NCBI GenBank assembly: GCA_948470475.1
Contig: OX419338.1
Span: 7,822,205-7,886,204, forward strand
Source of the DNA: Galaxea fascicularis
Taxonomy: Eukaryota > Cnidaria > Anthozoa > Scleractinia > Euphylliidae
Direction of reading: 5' to 3'
Length of the DNA stretch: 64,000 bases
The notes beneath the pieces are model-generated. The model was not told the DNA's origin, did no database searches, and saw only the letters and a program-made list of their open reading frames with translations. The position numbers and the translations under genes were made by a program. Positions 38,401 to 50,200 of the stretch are shown here, in pieces; position 1 is the first letter of the stretch; each line of letters begins with the position of its first letter.

Positions 38401-41400
38401 CAACAGTGACCCATAAAGGATGGTTTCCCATATTAAAAGGATGAAAGGGCGATCTAAGAAAAAGAGGAGAGTTTAGTTAAATTGGATGAGGACATTACAT
38501 TCTAGATTTGTCACCTCAGTGACTTATAGAGAGTATTCACTCACGTGACTAGAGGCCATATTGATTTAATGAAACAAAAGAAAGTATTTGCATGAAAATA
38601 GAGTTCAATTCTCAGAGGGTTAGCCTGGTACAACAATATGGCCTCCGTTCCTTTGTTTTGGTACACCAACATGGTGGCCGTGACGTCATGTGAATACGCT
38701 CCATATTAGCCCCATTTATAAAATCAAAGAAAAGCCAGAATTACAATAAACGTTGTCCTGCCCATATATACGTTTTCTTCTTCCTATGTGGGAACTCTTT
38801 CTCGAATTCTCTTTTCAATCTATACAGTCTGTTCCTTTTTACCGGAAAAAGCCTGGTAAATCAATTTATCCCCACGCGGTTTATACACGCGGCGCATCGA
38901 ATGTGACTTTGTGTCAACATCGAAACATTATTATTTTTATTTCAGTCATTGAAACAGGCCAGAGTATAAAGGAGCTTGTTGGAGAGAAGGATTCGCACAA
39001 TAATACAGTCCTTCACCTCGCGGCCGGAACAAACGATCTCAACACTGCAGAGGTGTGTCTTCAGAACGGCGCGGACATCGACGCGCGTAAATCAAACAAT
39101 GAAACGCCCCTTCACGTGGCAACGGTGAAAGGAAACCTAAAGATGGTAGAGTTATTGGTCAGGAGAGGAGCCAATGTAATTGCCAAGAACACTGACACTA
39201 AAACTGTACTTCATAGGTAAATATACGCATTTGCTAATTTTTATGATGTTCTGTAGTAATGGTACAATAGATTGTACTCCAAATGAAGGTAGACGTTTAG
39301 GTTCCGTAGCTGCAAATTCAAATAGTGTGACCCGGATCATAGAAATTCTCTGGCATATTCAGGCATTCACACAATTACTTGATACCAATGTTAAAAGGCC
39401 ATTTCCGTTTTTGTGATGATAATTAGTGCTACTTTACATATGAATGAAAACTAATTTTCATAACAAAAACTTCGCACTTAGACTCGCTTTGAAGAGGAGG
39501 CAGACATGAACTCGGAAATGGCCTATTATGGATACGTTCCCTTGGGATGATCCAGATCAGAATTAATGATCCAAGATCACTCAGATCATGATGCATCAAA
39601 GCATCCGAGCGATCCTTGCCTAGAGTGGATTCCCCAGTTCCTTTCGATGCACCATGTTCCGAGTGATCTTGGATCATTTGTCCTGATCTGGATCATCCCA
39701 ACGACGTCATCTCCTCAACGTTTTCTTTATGGAAATGATGTCCATTTTAATTCTATAGCTAATTATACAGCGGCTGACGCCCTTGTGGACACCCATTGCC
39801 ACGGCATTATTTTTTGTTCCGTAACTTAGCAAGCTACAAGTTCAACGACTTACACTGCAGCTATTGTACTTGCATGTTTTGTTATCCTTTCAAACGTGGT
39901 TGCAATTTCTCACTGATGTTACTGAGCTCGAATATGAATGTGACACCTAACGGGAAAGAATGAAAGAAAAGTGGAAAGATGTTGCCAATAAAACTGATTG
40001 GTTAACCAGACGTGTACATTGATAAAGTACCTAAAACTTTGTGGTAAAAAATGATGGTCCTCAAAATTCTTTAACTATCCATACTGGAACTTTATAAATC
40101 AAATGTGTAACGAATTCGTATAATTATTTCCACAGAGCAGCCGTGCATAATCGCGATGATATCATCTCATTCCTCCTGGATCATGGCGTATCGATCGACA
40201 TGCGCGATGCGCACAGCAGCACTCCTTTCTTAGACGCTGTTGCAGCTGGTCAGACTACATGCGCCCGCCTTCTTCTCCAAAGAGGAGCTAACTTCAAAGC
40301 TTGCGATATCTACATGAAAAACTGTGTCCACATGGCTGTTGAGAATGATCATCTGCAAACACTACATATGCTCTTGGAGGAGCGCTCTTTGTTACAGAAC
40401 CTCTACAACCCTGATGTTAACGAGCGAGTTCCACTTCACTATGCTGCCATGGTTAAAGACGTTAGGGTTCGTAAATTAAGATTTTTTTTGTAAAGTTAGG
40501 TCTAAGAATATAAATGTGGACGAACAGCAACAATACAGTGGCCTGTGTGAGCTGCCTACCTTCTGTCCACGCGTCTTATCCGGCGAGAGTATTTATTAAG
40601 AGCTGGAGCGTTTCCTACCCTGTTTGTTGTCCGCTCATCAGGCCTCTTCCCTATATTTGCGTGCCACATTGATCTTTCTAGCTGCTATACAGTTCCTTGT
40701 GCATTAGTTAAAAGAATTTGGTGTTATATCAAGATCAATTTGTTTATTCTTATCACGATTCGTTCTGACGAAGGGCTAAAGGCCCTGGCAAACGAGTACA
40801 CATTGTTGCGGACACATTCTTGCTGATAGAAATGTTTCCCCGTTTGCCCGCACGCGCAACATTTGCTGCAGTCACAAATTTTGTGCCCGCAACAAATGTT
40901 TCCCAGTTTGAGCAGCATGGAAACAGAACATTCGTTTTCTGTCCCGCGCGTTTGCGCGCCCAAAAAACATCATTAGCAACAATGTGTCCACAACAATGTG
41001 TCATCGTTTGCCAGGGCCTTTTTAACGCTCAAAACGTCAGCTTTTAAAATCCCTGTACGGTGGTCATTTTACATTATCGACAGAGTTGATAAAACCAAAT
41101 TTTTGTGTACCACTTTCCCCCACCGACGCAGTACCACAGTTTCTTTAGAAACTACCCCTATTATTCTCATCACCTGTCTGCTTGATAATGTATTGATATC
41201 ATAATGAGAAGTTATATGCTAATCACTTGTGGGAGTTCAATGGTTAATTGTGTTTTGCCTCGTAAACCAGATAATGGATGCACTTTTGGACAAGCACACG
41301 CGATTCACATTTCACGATGAGACACAGCAAACTCCACTTCATCTCGCTGCCCAGTATGGAATGTTTGCACACGTGGAAGCTCTGGCCCGACGAGTAGCCT

Positions 41401-44400
41401 CTGGTTTAAATGAGCGAGATGATCAAGGACGAACCCCACTCCACAATGCCGTCATGAATGGACATAGGTAACCTGGCCTTCATGCACAACATCTTGAAGA
41501 TTCTTAAGAACATGTTGATCGTCCATCTAATAAACTTCAATAATTTTACGATAAGCGACTTTTTAAAAATACCTTTGGGAAATACGTATGATCAGGAATT
41601 TCTTGCCTTGATCACTGAATTACATGAATTTTGACCAAATATATATGTGACACAAGTCACTTTTTTCAATCATCAAATAATCTTACAAGGAAACAAAACA
41701 AAAAATATTACTAAAAGATCGTTTCATTTGACAGTTCCTTAGCAATTTCAGTTCAAGTTACTGAATAAAAGGGAGTGTGCTCTAGTGCACTTAGATCAGC
41801 GAAGACCGTCAAAGGCACAGGATTGAATCAGTTATAGTTTTGATGCCAGTATGATGTGGAGTTGATATACTATCGCACTAAATATGTTTCGAAATTTCGT
41901 CTTTGCAAAATAATAGCTAAAGTAGTACTATTGCAGGTCGTAATTAAATTGATATAAAAATAAATGGAAAAATGTTCAAATAGAAGATGATTGAGCCAAT
42001 AACATTTAAAACCCTTATAAAGCATCACACATTTCCCCGAGGGTGGCCGCTTAATAGGGGTTTAACTGTTTAATGGTTTTCTTACTTATATATTTTTTAG
42101 GAAAGTTTGTTACACTTTGTTGAAGCTTGGAGCCGACGCAGCCAGCACAGACAATGATAGGTGGACTCCTCTAATGTGGGCATCCAAACTAGGCTATGCG
42201 AAATCCTGCCAAGAACTGCTGGTCAAGCAAACTTCTTTGGATGACGTCAACATGGATGGGGATACCGCATTGCACATCGCCTGCAAGCAAGGTCACGTGC
42301 GCATCGTCAACTTGTTGTTAGATAGCGGCGCATCTTTAACCATTTGTAATACGCAGAGTCTGACGTGTTTGGAAGCTACAGTACGGGCAGGCAACAGCGA
42401 TGTGGCCATGGCTATGGTGAAGCATTCAAGGTATGTCTCCGCGTGTTCCCGCATTTGTCACCAAAAACGCAGCCAGCCTGCCCGGCCTAATTTACGAGAG
42501 CTTTTCTGAGGAAATCCACGGTCATAACTTGTTTCAGTAAGAATCCATCATTTTACTTCGAAACAACGAACACCTCGGTGAGTTGCGGGTAATGTACAAT
42601 ATTGGTGGGGTACTATTGCCCGGGTACTATTGCCATTATGTGCAAGTGGGCGTGATACAACGATCCGATACTTTCCAGTGGAAGCCCGTGTTCAGGACGT
42701 GTGAGGATTAGTGCAAAGAGGAGCTACACCGACTGTTTTAATCACACAATTGCAATTGCATCAGATAAATTTGAAAAGAAGGGAGAAAAGGATTATTCCT
42801 CCGATTTACGTGCGCTAGCTTTCACACGATGTGTTAGTAATAATTTTCCGTCCCTGAAGAACGATTCTAGTCGTGAAATGATAGTTGATATGTTGTTATT
42901 TTAAAGATTTCATACTTTTTATCATGTCTAATTTTGTTTGTTAACCCGTAGATGGCCTGAGATTCTGGATCATAAAGACAGATATGGACATACACCAATG
43001 AAGCTACTGATAGAGCACTTTCCTGAAAGCGCGGAGCTGTTGATGAACCGATCCATTAAGCGATCAGAGAAAATAGGCTCCAATGATCCTAACTTTTCCA
43101 TTACTTACGACTTCCACCTTCTAGACCCAGGCCCTGACGACCCAGCTTTCGTGCTCGGGCGACGCTTCTTTGGACCAAGCACCATGGTGAAACACGAAAG
43201 GAAGAAACTCTTAATGCATCCACTAACGCAAGTTCTGTTGAATCAAAAGTGGTCCACGTTTGGGCGCATCATCTACTACTTTAACTTCCTGTCGTATTTG
43301 GTTTTTGTTGGTCTCTATTCCGCTTTCGTCATTATTGAGAGGAAAAAGCTGAACTTCACTACAACGTACGAGGTACAGGGCAAGGATTGTTGGGAAGAAG
43401 AGATTGGATACTGGGATAATGACACTTGGATATGGGATGGCACTTATGAAATGGTGTGTGTTCCTATCTCAACGGTTTATGAGGGCCAAACGAACTTCAG
43501 CAAAGGATTTTCGTACGTAGTATTTGTCTTTGCCATCGTCCATCTCCTGAAGGAGATCTTACAACTACTGATCCAGCGCTTAAGGTACTTCACGGAAATC
43601 AGCAACCTGCTGGAGTGGTTTCTATATGGTTCTGCGTTTGCCTTCATGATTCCATACGTCATGCCGGATAGCATAACCAATGACATATTCAAGGAAATGA
43701 ATGACCCCTACTTACTCTGGCTGGTAGGCGTGACATCGGTTTTCCTTTGCTATGCAAATTTGGTGCTGTTTCTTCGCCGATTTCGCCTTTTTGGGCTTTA
43801 TGTTACCATGTTCGTGGAGGTCACCAAGACAGTGGTCAAGGTGCTGATTGTGTTCTTCGTTTTAATCATTGGCTTTTCCATTGTTTTCTTCATCCTCTTC
43901 AAAGAGCAGGTGAGACTTGACTATTATTCTCTTCAGATTAACCCTTTAACCCCAGCACCAACATTCTCCTACCCTGGATGCCAGATGTTATTCTCCTCGT
44001 ACCAATATAGCCTGAGACATGAAACGCCGACAGAAACGCGACTCTCAGTATTCGTATAAAACCAAGCCGTGTCGCGAATGAAATAAATTCTAGCGTCTAG
44101 GGTAGTACTCTCCTTACAGTTCTCATATGTAGGGAGAATTTGTATAAATGTTAACTTAACTGATCCCTGGTGACTATTTCCTGTATTCTCGTGCCCTGTA
44201 CTATTGACGAACTGGTGATGTTAGGTTGTGGTCTCTATTGGAACACAAAGGTTCGGTGACTCCCACGTCTTGTTTTGTGGAATGCCGTAATGGAAAGTAA
44301 ATTGTACTAGTAGCATATCAAGCAAGAAAGCACTTCTTTGGGCAAACTGAAAGAACTTTTTTTCTTACAAAGTAAAAGATATACACTGTACATTAGTGAA

Positions 44401-46376
44401 TGTGTTGTCCTCAGTAGCGTGGATATATGTATGGAAGCCATCAAGTGAGGCCTTACATCAGGTTTGTTGAAGCAAAAATTAAATGGCTTTTCGTGACTAT
44501 TTCCTTTGATTTCAGCGATAACGGTTTTGTGGATTCATCGGCATTCTTGAAATGTTTCTTCCAAAATGGCATTGGGGTCTGGAGTATTTTGTAACAATAT
44601 GTAACTTTACCTGAAAATTTGCGCGTCAACTCTCTTCCAAAGTTATTAATTCGATTTCAACAAAATTCTTCAACATTTTTCTCCACTTTGCCTCAGGCGG
44701 AATGTTGAAACCATTGCTTCTGTTCCAAATGTGACACGGTCCTGTGAGATGCAGAACTGAAGGAGCTCATGTTCCCCATGATTACGCCCCATCTGCCACT
44801 TTGGGACGGACCATTATAAAGGTGGTAGGGGTGGGGGATTTTCAGCTTGCATGAATTTGTTTTTCGCCAATTGATTGTGCATGATTATTTCCTTGCCGTC
44901 TCTACTGTCTTCTTTGGGAAGACTGTGCCGAATCTTCGAGTGATAAAAATGTCCAGAAAGGATTGTACTTCGCAGAACAACACGGCCGAGATTGTTTGTA
45001 CGCGGCCACAATTTTTCAGATTGTCTTTAATACCCCCAAAAATATCCCTACTTCAATCACGATTCGCACAAAAAAAGAACACTTGCCAAATTTTCCTACC
45101 CCCAAAAAATCCCGGAATCGAAAATTTCAACCCCCCAAAAATCCTTCAATCATCTCTACTACTTGAAATCCGGAGTATTCCCCCCTCCCCTGGGAAAGTG
45201 AATGTCTTGAAAAGGATCCTAAAATGCAAACGCAATTTTCTTTCTTAGGATGCGTTTAATGAGCCTGGCCGTGCCCTCATTAAGGTGATGGTAATGATGG
45301 TTGGAGAATTTGAATTTGACGACACGTTCATCGAAACCATTGGAAAAAACAGTACATCTACTCGCAGACCACTTAATCCATTTCCAGAAGCTTCATTTGT
45401 ATTCCTCACCTTCTTCCTACTTCTCATGGCCATCATACTAATGAACCTACTGGTATGTTGCTAGATGATACAATCTTTTTTTTTTCACCTTCACCTTTCA
45501 CAGTGCGCAAATTAAAATAAATTCAATCATTTACGTGCATAGGTTGGCCTTGCTGTGGGAGATATCGACGCAATACAGCATAATGCTACTCTGAAGAGGC
45601 TGGCCATGCAAGTTGAGTTTGTGGCCGAGATTGAAGAAAGCTACCCGCGATTCATCACTAGGAGACTTTACCACCAAAAGCTGGTGTTCAAACCCAATCG
45701 ACCAAACAGGTGGAACAGGTAACGTGCCTAGTGCCTTTTGAGTAATGTTCTCTACAGAGTTTCGTTACGCAAAAGTAGTGGTGTTCGCAAAGGTATAGTT
45801 GTTATGGTTCATTGTCGTTACTTTAACAACCCCGTGTGCCGAGCTTTTCCATTCCAAGGTAGTGCCTCGGGGCTCTTACAACAAGAAAAGTACTCTTCCT
45901 TGTTTTGCAATTTAAAAAGGCATGTTCCACTGGCAAGACAGCAAATATTTTTGCAGCCATGCCTACCATGAATTAGACCAGCTTTCCTTTGGTAATGGAG
46001 TAGGTTGTTACATCTTAATTTGCGGCTTCTTTTCTCCAGGTTGATTGCTAGTCTTGGAATGAAGAAGTCTTCCAACCTGGACTTTGGTCTTCCCGCTGAT
46101 GAGAACGATTCCAGTTTAAATGAGTACACCGAGGTTAGAAAGCAACTTGACAAGACTAAAAAACGCATCAAAACGCTAGTGAATGTTATCGACGCCCAGA
46201 ACGCTCTGCTGAGAAGACTGGCTAGAAAAATCGACCCTGGGACCGAAATTGACGACATTAGACCGATTATGGAAGAGGACCTTGACGCAATGGCTCCAGA
46301 CTTCCTTGACGGAAAAGCGCCTCAGGATACTGGAAAGGACATGTCTCAAAAAGAGCCTAAAACTACCGCTTGTTAG
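35485..46376 (+). CDS. TRPA-type ankyrin cation channel, paralog B
   Basis: Ten exons: 35485-35879, 37728-38068, 38946-39216, 40136-40466, 41271-41467, 42101-42430, 42952-43909, 45249-45452, 45543-45718, 46040-46376; 3540 nt, 1179 aa. The start CCTTATGGCGG has good Kozak context. About 16 ankyrin repeats span residues 95-620. Exon 7 gives RWPEIL, the pre-S1 linker (Ser656 where A and C have Cys) and S1 (about 728-750). A long outer loop follows, with Cys768, Cys791, several Trp and three N-glycosylation sequons (NFT, NDT, NFS), then S2-S5. Pore VMMVGEFEF has Glu961; S6 is MAIILMNLL followed by VGLAVGDI. The C-terminal coiled coil contains KTKKRIKTLV and QNALLRRLARKIDP. The exon 4 donor GTTCGT (40467) is weak; phase and paralogs support it over GTAAAT four bases later. 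Likely a plasma-membrane sensory channel. Confidence 0.92.
36678..36939. repeat. MITE in TRPA-B intron 1
   Basis: The left end TAGGCCCGAGTTAGACGCCG continues TACTTCACATGAGCCGAA. The right arm complements to TAGGCCCAGGTCAAATGCAG and TACTTCACATGAGCCGAA. The middle repeats GGCTCATGTGAAG once more. Confidence 0.7.
37324..37427. repeat. GCCTGCGTGGCAGGCG hairpin repeat
   Basis: GCCTGCGTGGCAGGCGTT and its exact reverse complement bound a 104 bp unit in TRPA-B intron 1. The arm is itself partly palindromic. Confidence 0.65.
38141..38365 (+). repeat. tRNA-derived SINE, copy 1
   Basis: The head GGAGGATGGCCGAGTGGTTT matches a tRNA box A of Leu/Ser type, with a box B GGGTTCAAATTCC at 38190-38202. The tail includes TAAATAGCCAACTGGTCTGC and a T/A-rich end. 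The same body occurs in reverse at 48868-49170. The head does not close an acceptor stem, so it is not a functional tRNA gene. It lies in intron 2 of TRPA-B. Confidence 0.75.
39542..39701. repeat. GATCCAGATC inverted repeat
   Basis: TTGGGATGATCCAGATCAG and its exact reverse complement bound a 160 bp unit in TRPA-B intron 3; the inner pair AATGATCCAAGATCACTC / GAGTGATCTTGGATCATT extends the arms. Confidence 0.65.
40758..41155. repeat. GACGTTTCGAGCGTTAG-type repeat, interrupted copy
   Basis: The left half GATTCGTTCTGACGAAGGGC TAA (40758-40779) and the right half TAACGCTCAAAACGTCAGC (from 41023) are contiguous in the intact copy at 35056-35155 but here are split by the 40780-41022 MITE. The rest runs through ACATTATCGACAGAGTTGAT and TTTCTTTAGAAACTACC. 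It lies in intron 4 of TRPA-B. Confidence 0.7.
40780..41022. repeat. MITE, GCAAACGA family, copy 2 (nested)
   Basis: The ends are AGGCCCTGGCAAACGAG and a right arm complementing to AAGGCCCTGGCAAACGATG, followed by ACACATTGTTG on both sides. TAA lies at both borders (40777-40779, 41023-41025), a duplicated 3 bp target as made by PIF/Harbinger-type elements. It is the same family as 16935-17165. Confidence 0.75.
43910..45248 (+). other. TRPA-B intron 7
   Basis: No coding evidence inside; a frame at 44847-45248 runs into exon 8 by chance. Near 45030-45180 there are repeated ACCCCCAAAAAT motifs typical of a dispersed repeat. The analogous introns separate S5 from the pore helix in all three paralogs. 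Confidence 0.5.
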
Positions 46377-47259
46377 TTTATTTTTTTCTTAGGACACTCA
46401 GGAAAACACCACACTAATGAGTGGATCTGTTCACCACCCTTACATTCCGCGCCTCCCCAGGCGGATTGTTCGAATCTGCTCACGCATTGGACTATTTAAA
46501 ATGATTTCAATCCCCCATAAGGGAGGTAGCCGCTCAGAAATGACCCCATTAAAAAGTGCGCTTTGTGTGTGCGTTGTAGAAAATTGTCCCAAGTACTTTT
46601 TGGCCAGGAATAGAAATAAAATTTCACTCAAATTACAAATTACACTCAGTGGGCAAAAGGTACGATAGGTTCTTTCAGGGGTTTGTCCAAAATCTGTATG
46701 TTGGTACTCTCTTAAATGTATTGTACCGTTGCGTAAGTTTCAACTCAAAACAACACTCAAACCGCCATCTTTAAACGCCTGGAAAATCTTTTCCGCATCA
46801 CTGTCACCTCTCGAGGTTTCCCCTAGTGTATGAAATGATCTTTAATTAATTAAAATTTACCGGGCAAGGCGTTGTTAAGTTAACAAATTCACCAAAGCAA
46901 CATAAATTAAAATGATTGTCTCACGATACGACGTCGTCTTTTAAATACCTATTGATTTGTTACAGTTCTTGAAACCAGACCATCTTGATGCCAAATTGGC
47001 GGCGATCTTTAACTTCGGCACAGACGTCAATATGACGAGCTAGTTTGCAGAATGTTGTACCAAAACGTCTACACGAAAAACGATGCGCTACGAGAGCAAA
47101 CTTAATAAGCTTAATTCATGATATTGTCTGTCAGTAACACCCTATTCCAAAGTGGCTAAGGGTGGTGAGAAAATCGAGCGAAAAATTTATGCTCAAATCG
47201 CATTTAAAACTGCCTTTGACCCAAACTAGGCTCACCAATCCACTTCCAACGAGAGTACT
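46377..47259. other. Tail-to-tail spacer between TRPA-B and TRPA-C
   Basis: 883 bp between the two stop codons. I see no other gene. AATAAA at 46615-46620 is a candidate polyadenylation signal for TRPA-B; no close canonical hexamer was found for TRPA-C, so the 3' UTRs may overlap. Confidence 0.5.
46615..46620 (+). terminator. Candidate polyadenylation signal of TRPA-B
   Basis: Canonical AATAAA 239 bp downstream of the TRPA-B stop codon. Use is inferred. Confidence 0.4.
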
Positions 47260-50200
47260 TCAAGTCTGTACGGTAGCCATATCCTCGCTCGTCTCACCCC
47301 TGGCCTCTTCATTTTCCTCTTCTGTCGAAGTTGATGCTTTCAAACCACTATCCACGCCATCTGGGCCCCACCTGCCCTCAGCCACATCTGGCAAGTGAAA
47401 CATGGGGTCGATTGTTACAGCAAGTCTTCTGAGTAGCTTATTCTGAGCTTCTAACATGGCCACGATCGACTTGATCCGCTTCTTGTTCTTCATCATCTCT
47501 GTTCTTAGTTCAACAAGTTCAGATGGTTCGCCCTCTTCAACTGGTTCTGGGCTCACTTCGGCAAATGCTGCTTGTAGCCACTCCACCACTCTGAAGTATG
47601 AAGCAGAGTGGGACAGATGTAATGAATATAATAACTTAAGTATTGCACAAGACAGATAGTTCCAACAGCACGTACAGCAAGTTCACAACTGCTGTCCAAA
47701 CCTTGAGCCAACTAAAGCCAAAATTTCTTTTAGTATAAACAAAAAAGAATATGAGTAGAAGATTTACGGCAACGAAATTCATATATTCTCACTCGTGTAT
47801 CTATAGAAGACTAATATCAGGTCACTGCATCCAACCGAAATATATGTTGGGCGAGCGTTCTGCATAAGTTCTGCATAACCGCTCGTTAAGTCTGAAGCGT
47901 AATACTGATTTTGCGTTTATCGATAACAAACAAACAATCACTTTGAAAGATGCAGAATAGCTAAACGTCAATTCATGCATGTTTTTAAATGTGGCTGCAC
48001 ACCTGTGGAACTTGGACAACTTCAACTTGTTAGGTTTCTCGACATACACCAATTGGTAAGCCCTTCGGATTATGCAGTTGGGATAAGCTTCCTCAAACTC
48101 GATTTGGTATTGAAGCTGCATTGCCACCCGCTTGATTGTAGCGTACTTCTTCATCTTCTCGGTATCTCCAACAGCCAGACCAACCTCCAAGAAAAATAAT
48201 TTTATTCATAATGGTAATAGGACTTCGTGTCGTCAAATTCGGTCTGTAATCATACGAGTGATTAACAAAATCGCGGGAGTCCGATTTGTTTTATTACAAG
48301 TATGATTACAGACCGAATTTGACGACACGAACTTCTGTTACAAATTAATCATATCTATAACAGAATTCGAGAAAGAAATATGAGAAAATCTTTTCAGGAA
48401 AAAAAAAAGTTTTGAAAGTGCAACTGTCCTCTTGCAGCGCGCGCGATGGCGCGTACTGTCCAGTTACACTGTCCTATTTGGGTGAAATTCATAGCTGGTG
48501 ATAACCAATCAGATGCCAGAATTTTGTTATAGTTACGATTAACCAAATTGAAGGTCCACTCCAACCGAACGAGCATTTGACCTCAGAGAAATAGTTTCAA
48601 GATGAACGTTAGACCTCCAGACCAATCAAAACGCGAGGTTTACACTGTGCATCGTATAAATTTGGATACGTTCCTTTGATGTCCTCTGCAAAACAACAAC
48701 GTGAAACGACCAAGTTTGTGGTAGATTTTATGGACAATGCCAAGCATATAAATAAATAAAATAAATACTGTGTTTATGGTGAAAGCGCACTCAGCTATCC
48801 AAGCTAGTTTACAGGCACTCCACTTAAATCCTAAGAAACAAATGCTTCAAATAAACATAACGTGATAAGAATCCCAAGTGGCGGGAGGCAGACCAGTTGG
48901 CTATTTACAAGGATGACCGAGGAGTCTAACCAGGCACTTACCCAGAACAACGCCAGCTAGTGGCCAGAGTGGGCAGGAGCCACGCACCTCTCAGTAACCT
49001 CTTATTTCATTGGTCCTTATTAACATGCAGCTGCATTGTTTCTGTTGTTTGTTTATTGTTTTCTCAGTCTATCTTGTGAGCTGTTCCGAGAGCTGCGTGC
49101 CGCCTCAGAGCGGGATTTGAACCCGGGTCACCGCATTGAAATCCTGTCTCCAATGATTCCCTTCCCAATAATTTCAATTTCCGGATAGTTCAACCACGTG
49201 TTTAACCCCCTTACACCTGAGAGTGACCAACGCTTAACTTCTCCTTAAAGTAACACTCCTCAATGAACAAAGGTCGTGAGAAAAAAAAGGAAGTGATCAA
49301 CAAGTAGCAAAGGTCTTGCGAGTGATTGCTTACCAAATTCTCCTCCTCATCATCATAGACAATGTATGGAAAATGGTGTAGAGAATATACCGTTACATGC
49401 TGATATCAAGGTTTAAAGCGCTAAGTCGAACGAGTTGCGGATATAATGATTACAATAACATGAATTCGTATTTTGCAATCGGTTGAAACTCCTTATTGAC
49501 ATAACTGGTCTTAGCTAGAGGATGCTGGCTGACGACAGTGTCTCAAAGGTTTTGCCAAGGCGAACATGGCCCTCCTCTCTTTGGAAAGACATAATAAGCA
49601 CTGTATCTTTGACATCACTGACATGAGACATACGCAGGTCAAGTTTTTGTATACGCGAACATTTTTCACTCTGAGCTAACTGTCTTAACTACATATGGTA
49701 GCATTTAGCGTTGACTCTTTCAAAAATTAAAGTCATGGAGATTTAATACAGTTTACTTACCAAAAGGTTCATCAGAGCGATGGACAGCAAAAACAGACAC
49801 ACAAAGAGGAAGAAGAAGCCCAAATTTGGAAATGGATTCAAAGGGTTCCCGGTTTTACTGTTGTCCTCTTTAATTGTATCTATGAAGATATTTCCATAGT
49901 CCAGTTCGCCTATCATCATCACCAACACACGGAGTACGGCGTGGTGTACTGTATGGAATCCTACCTGCAATACGATGTTCTTGATCAATTATTGGTCAAA
50001 ACCAACGGTAGAGAAATGCAATGATAATCATAATTTCTTGAAAATCAGTTTCTCGGATAGCAAAAGATTGCCAGGTGGATTGGCTGGTACTTAGGCCTCG
50101 GGCGACAGTGAAAGCCCATATTCCAATTCATTGAACACTTATTGCATGCCTTGACCTTTGACGTTGGTTTAGTTCAAACAATGATCACAGAGTGTAATTG

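Noticed and set aside
44847..45248. 133-codon frame before TRPA-B exon 8
   Set aside because: Intronic, with Pro/Lys-rich translation of ACCCCCAAAAAT repeats. It overlaps the polypyrimidine and acceptor region of exon 8.
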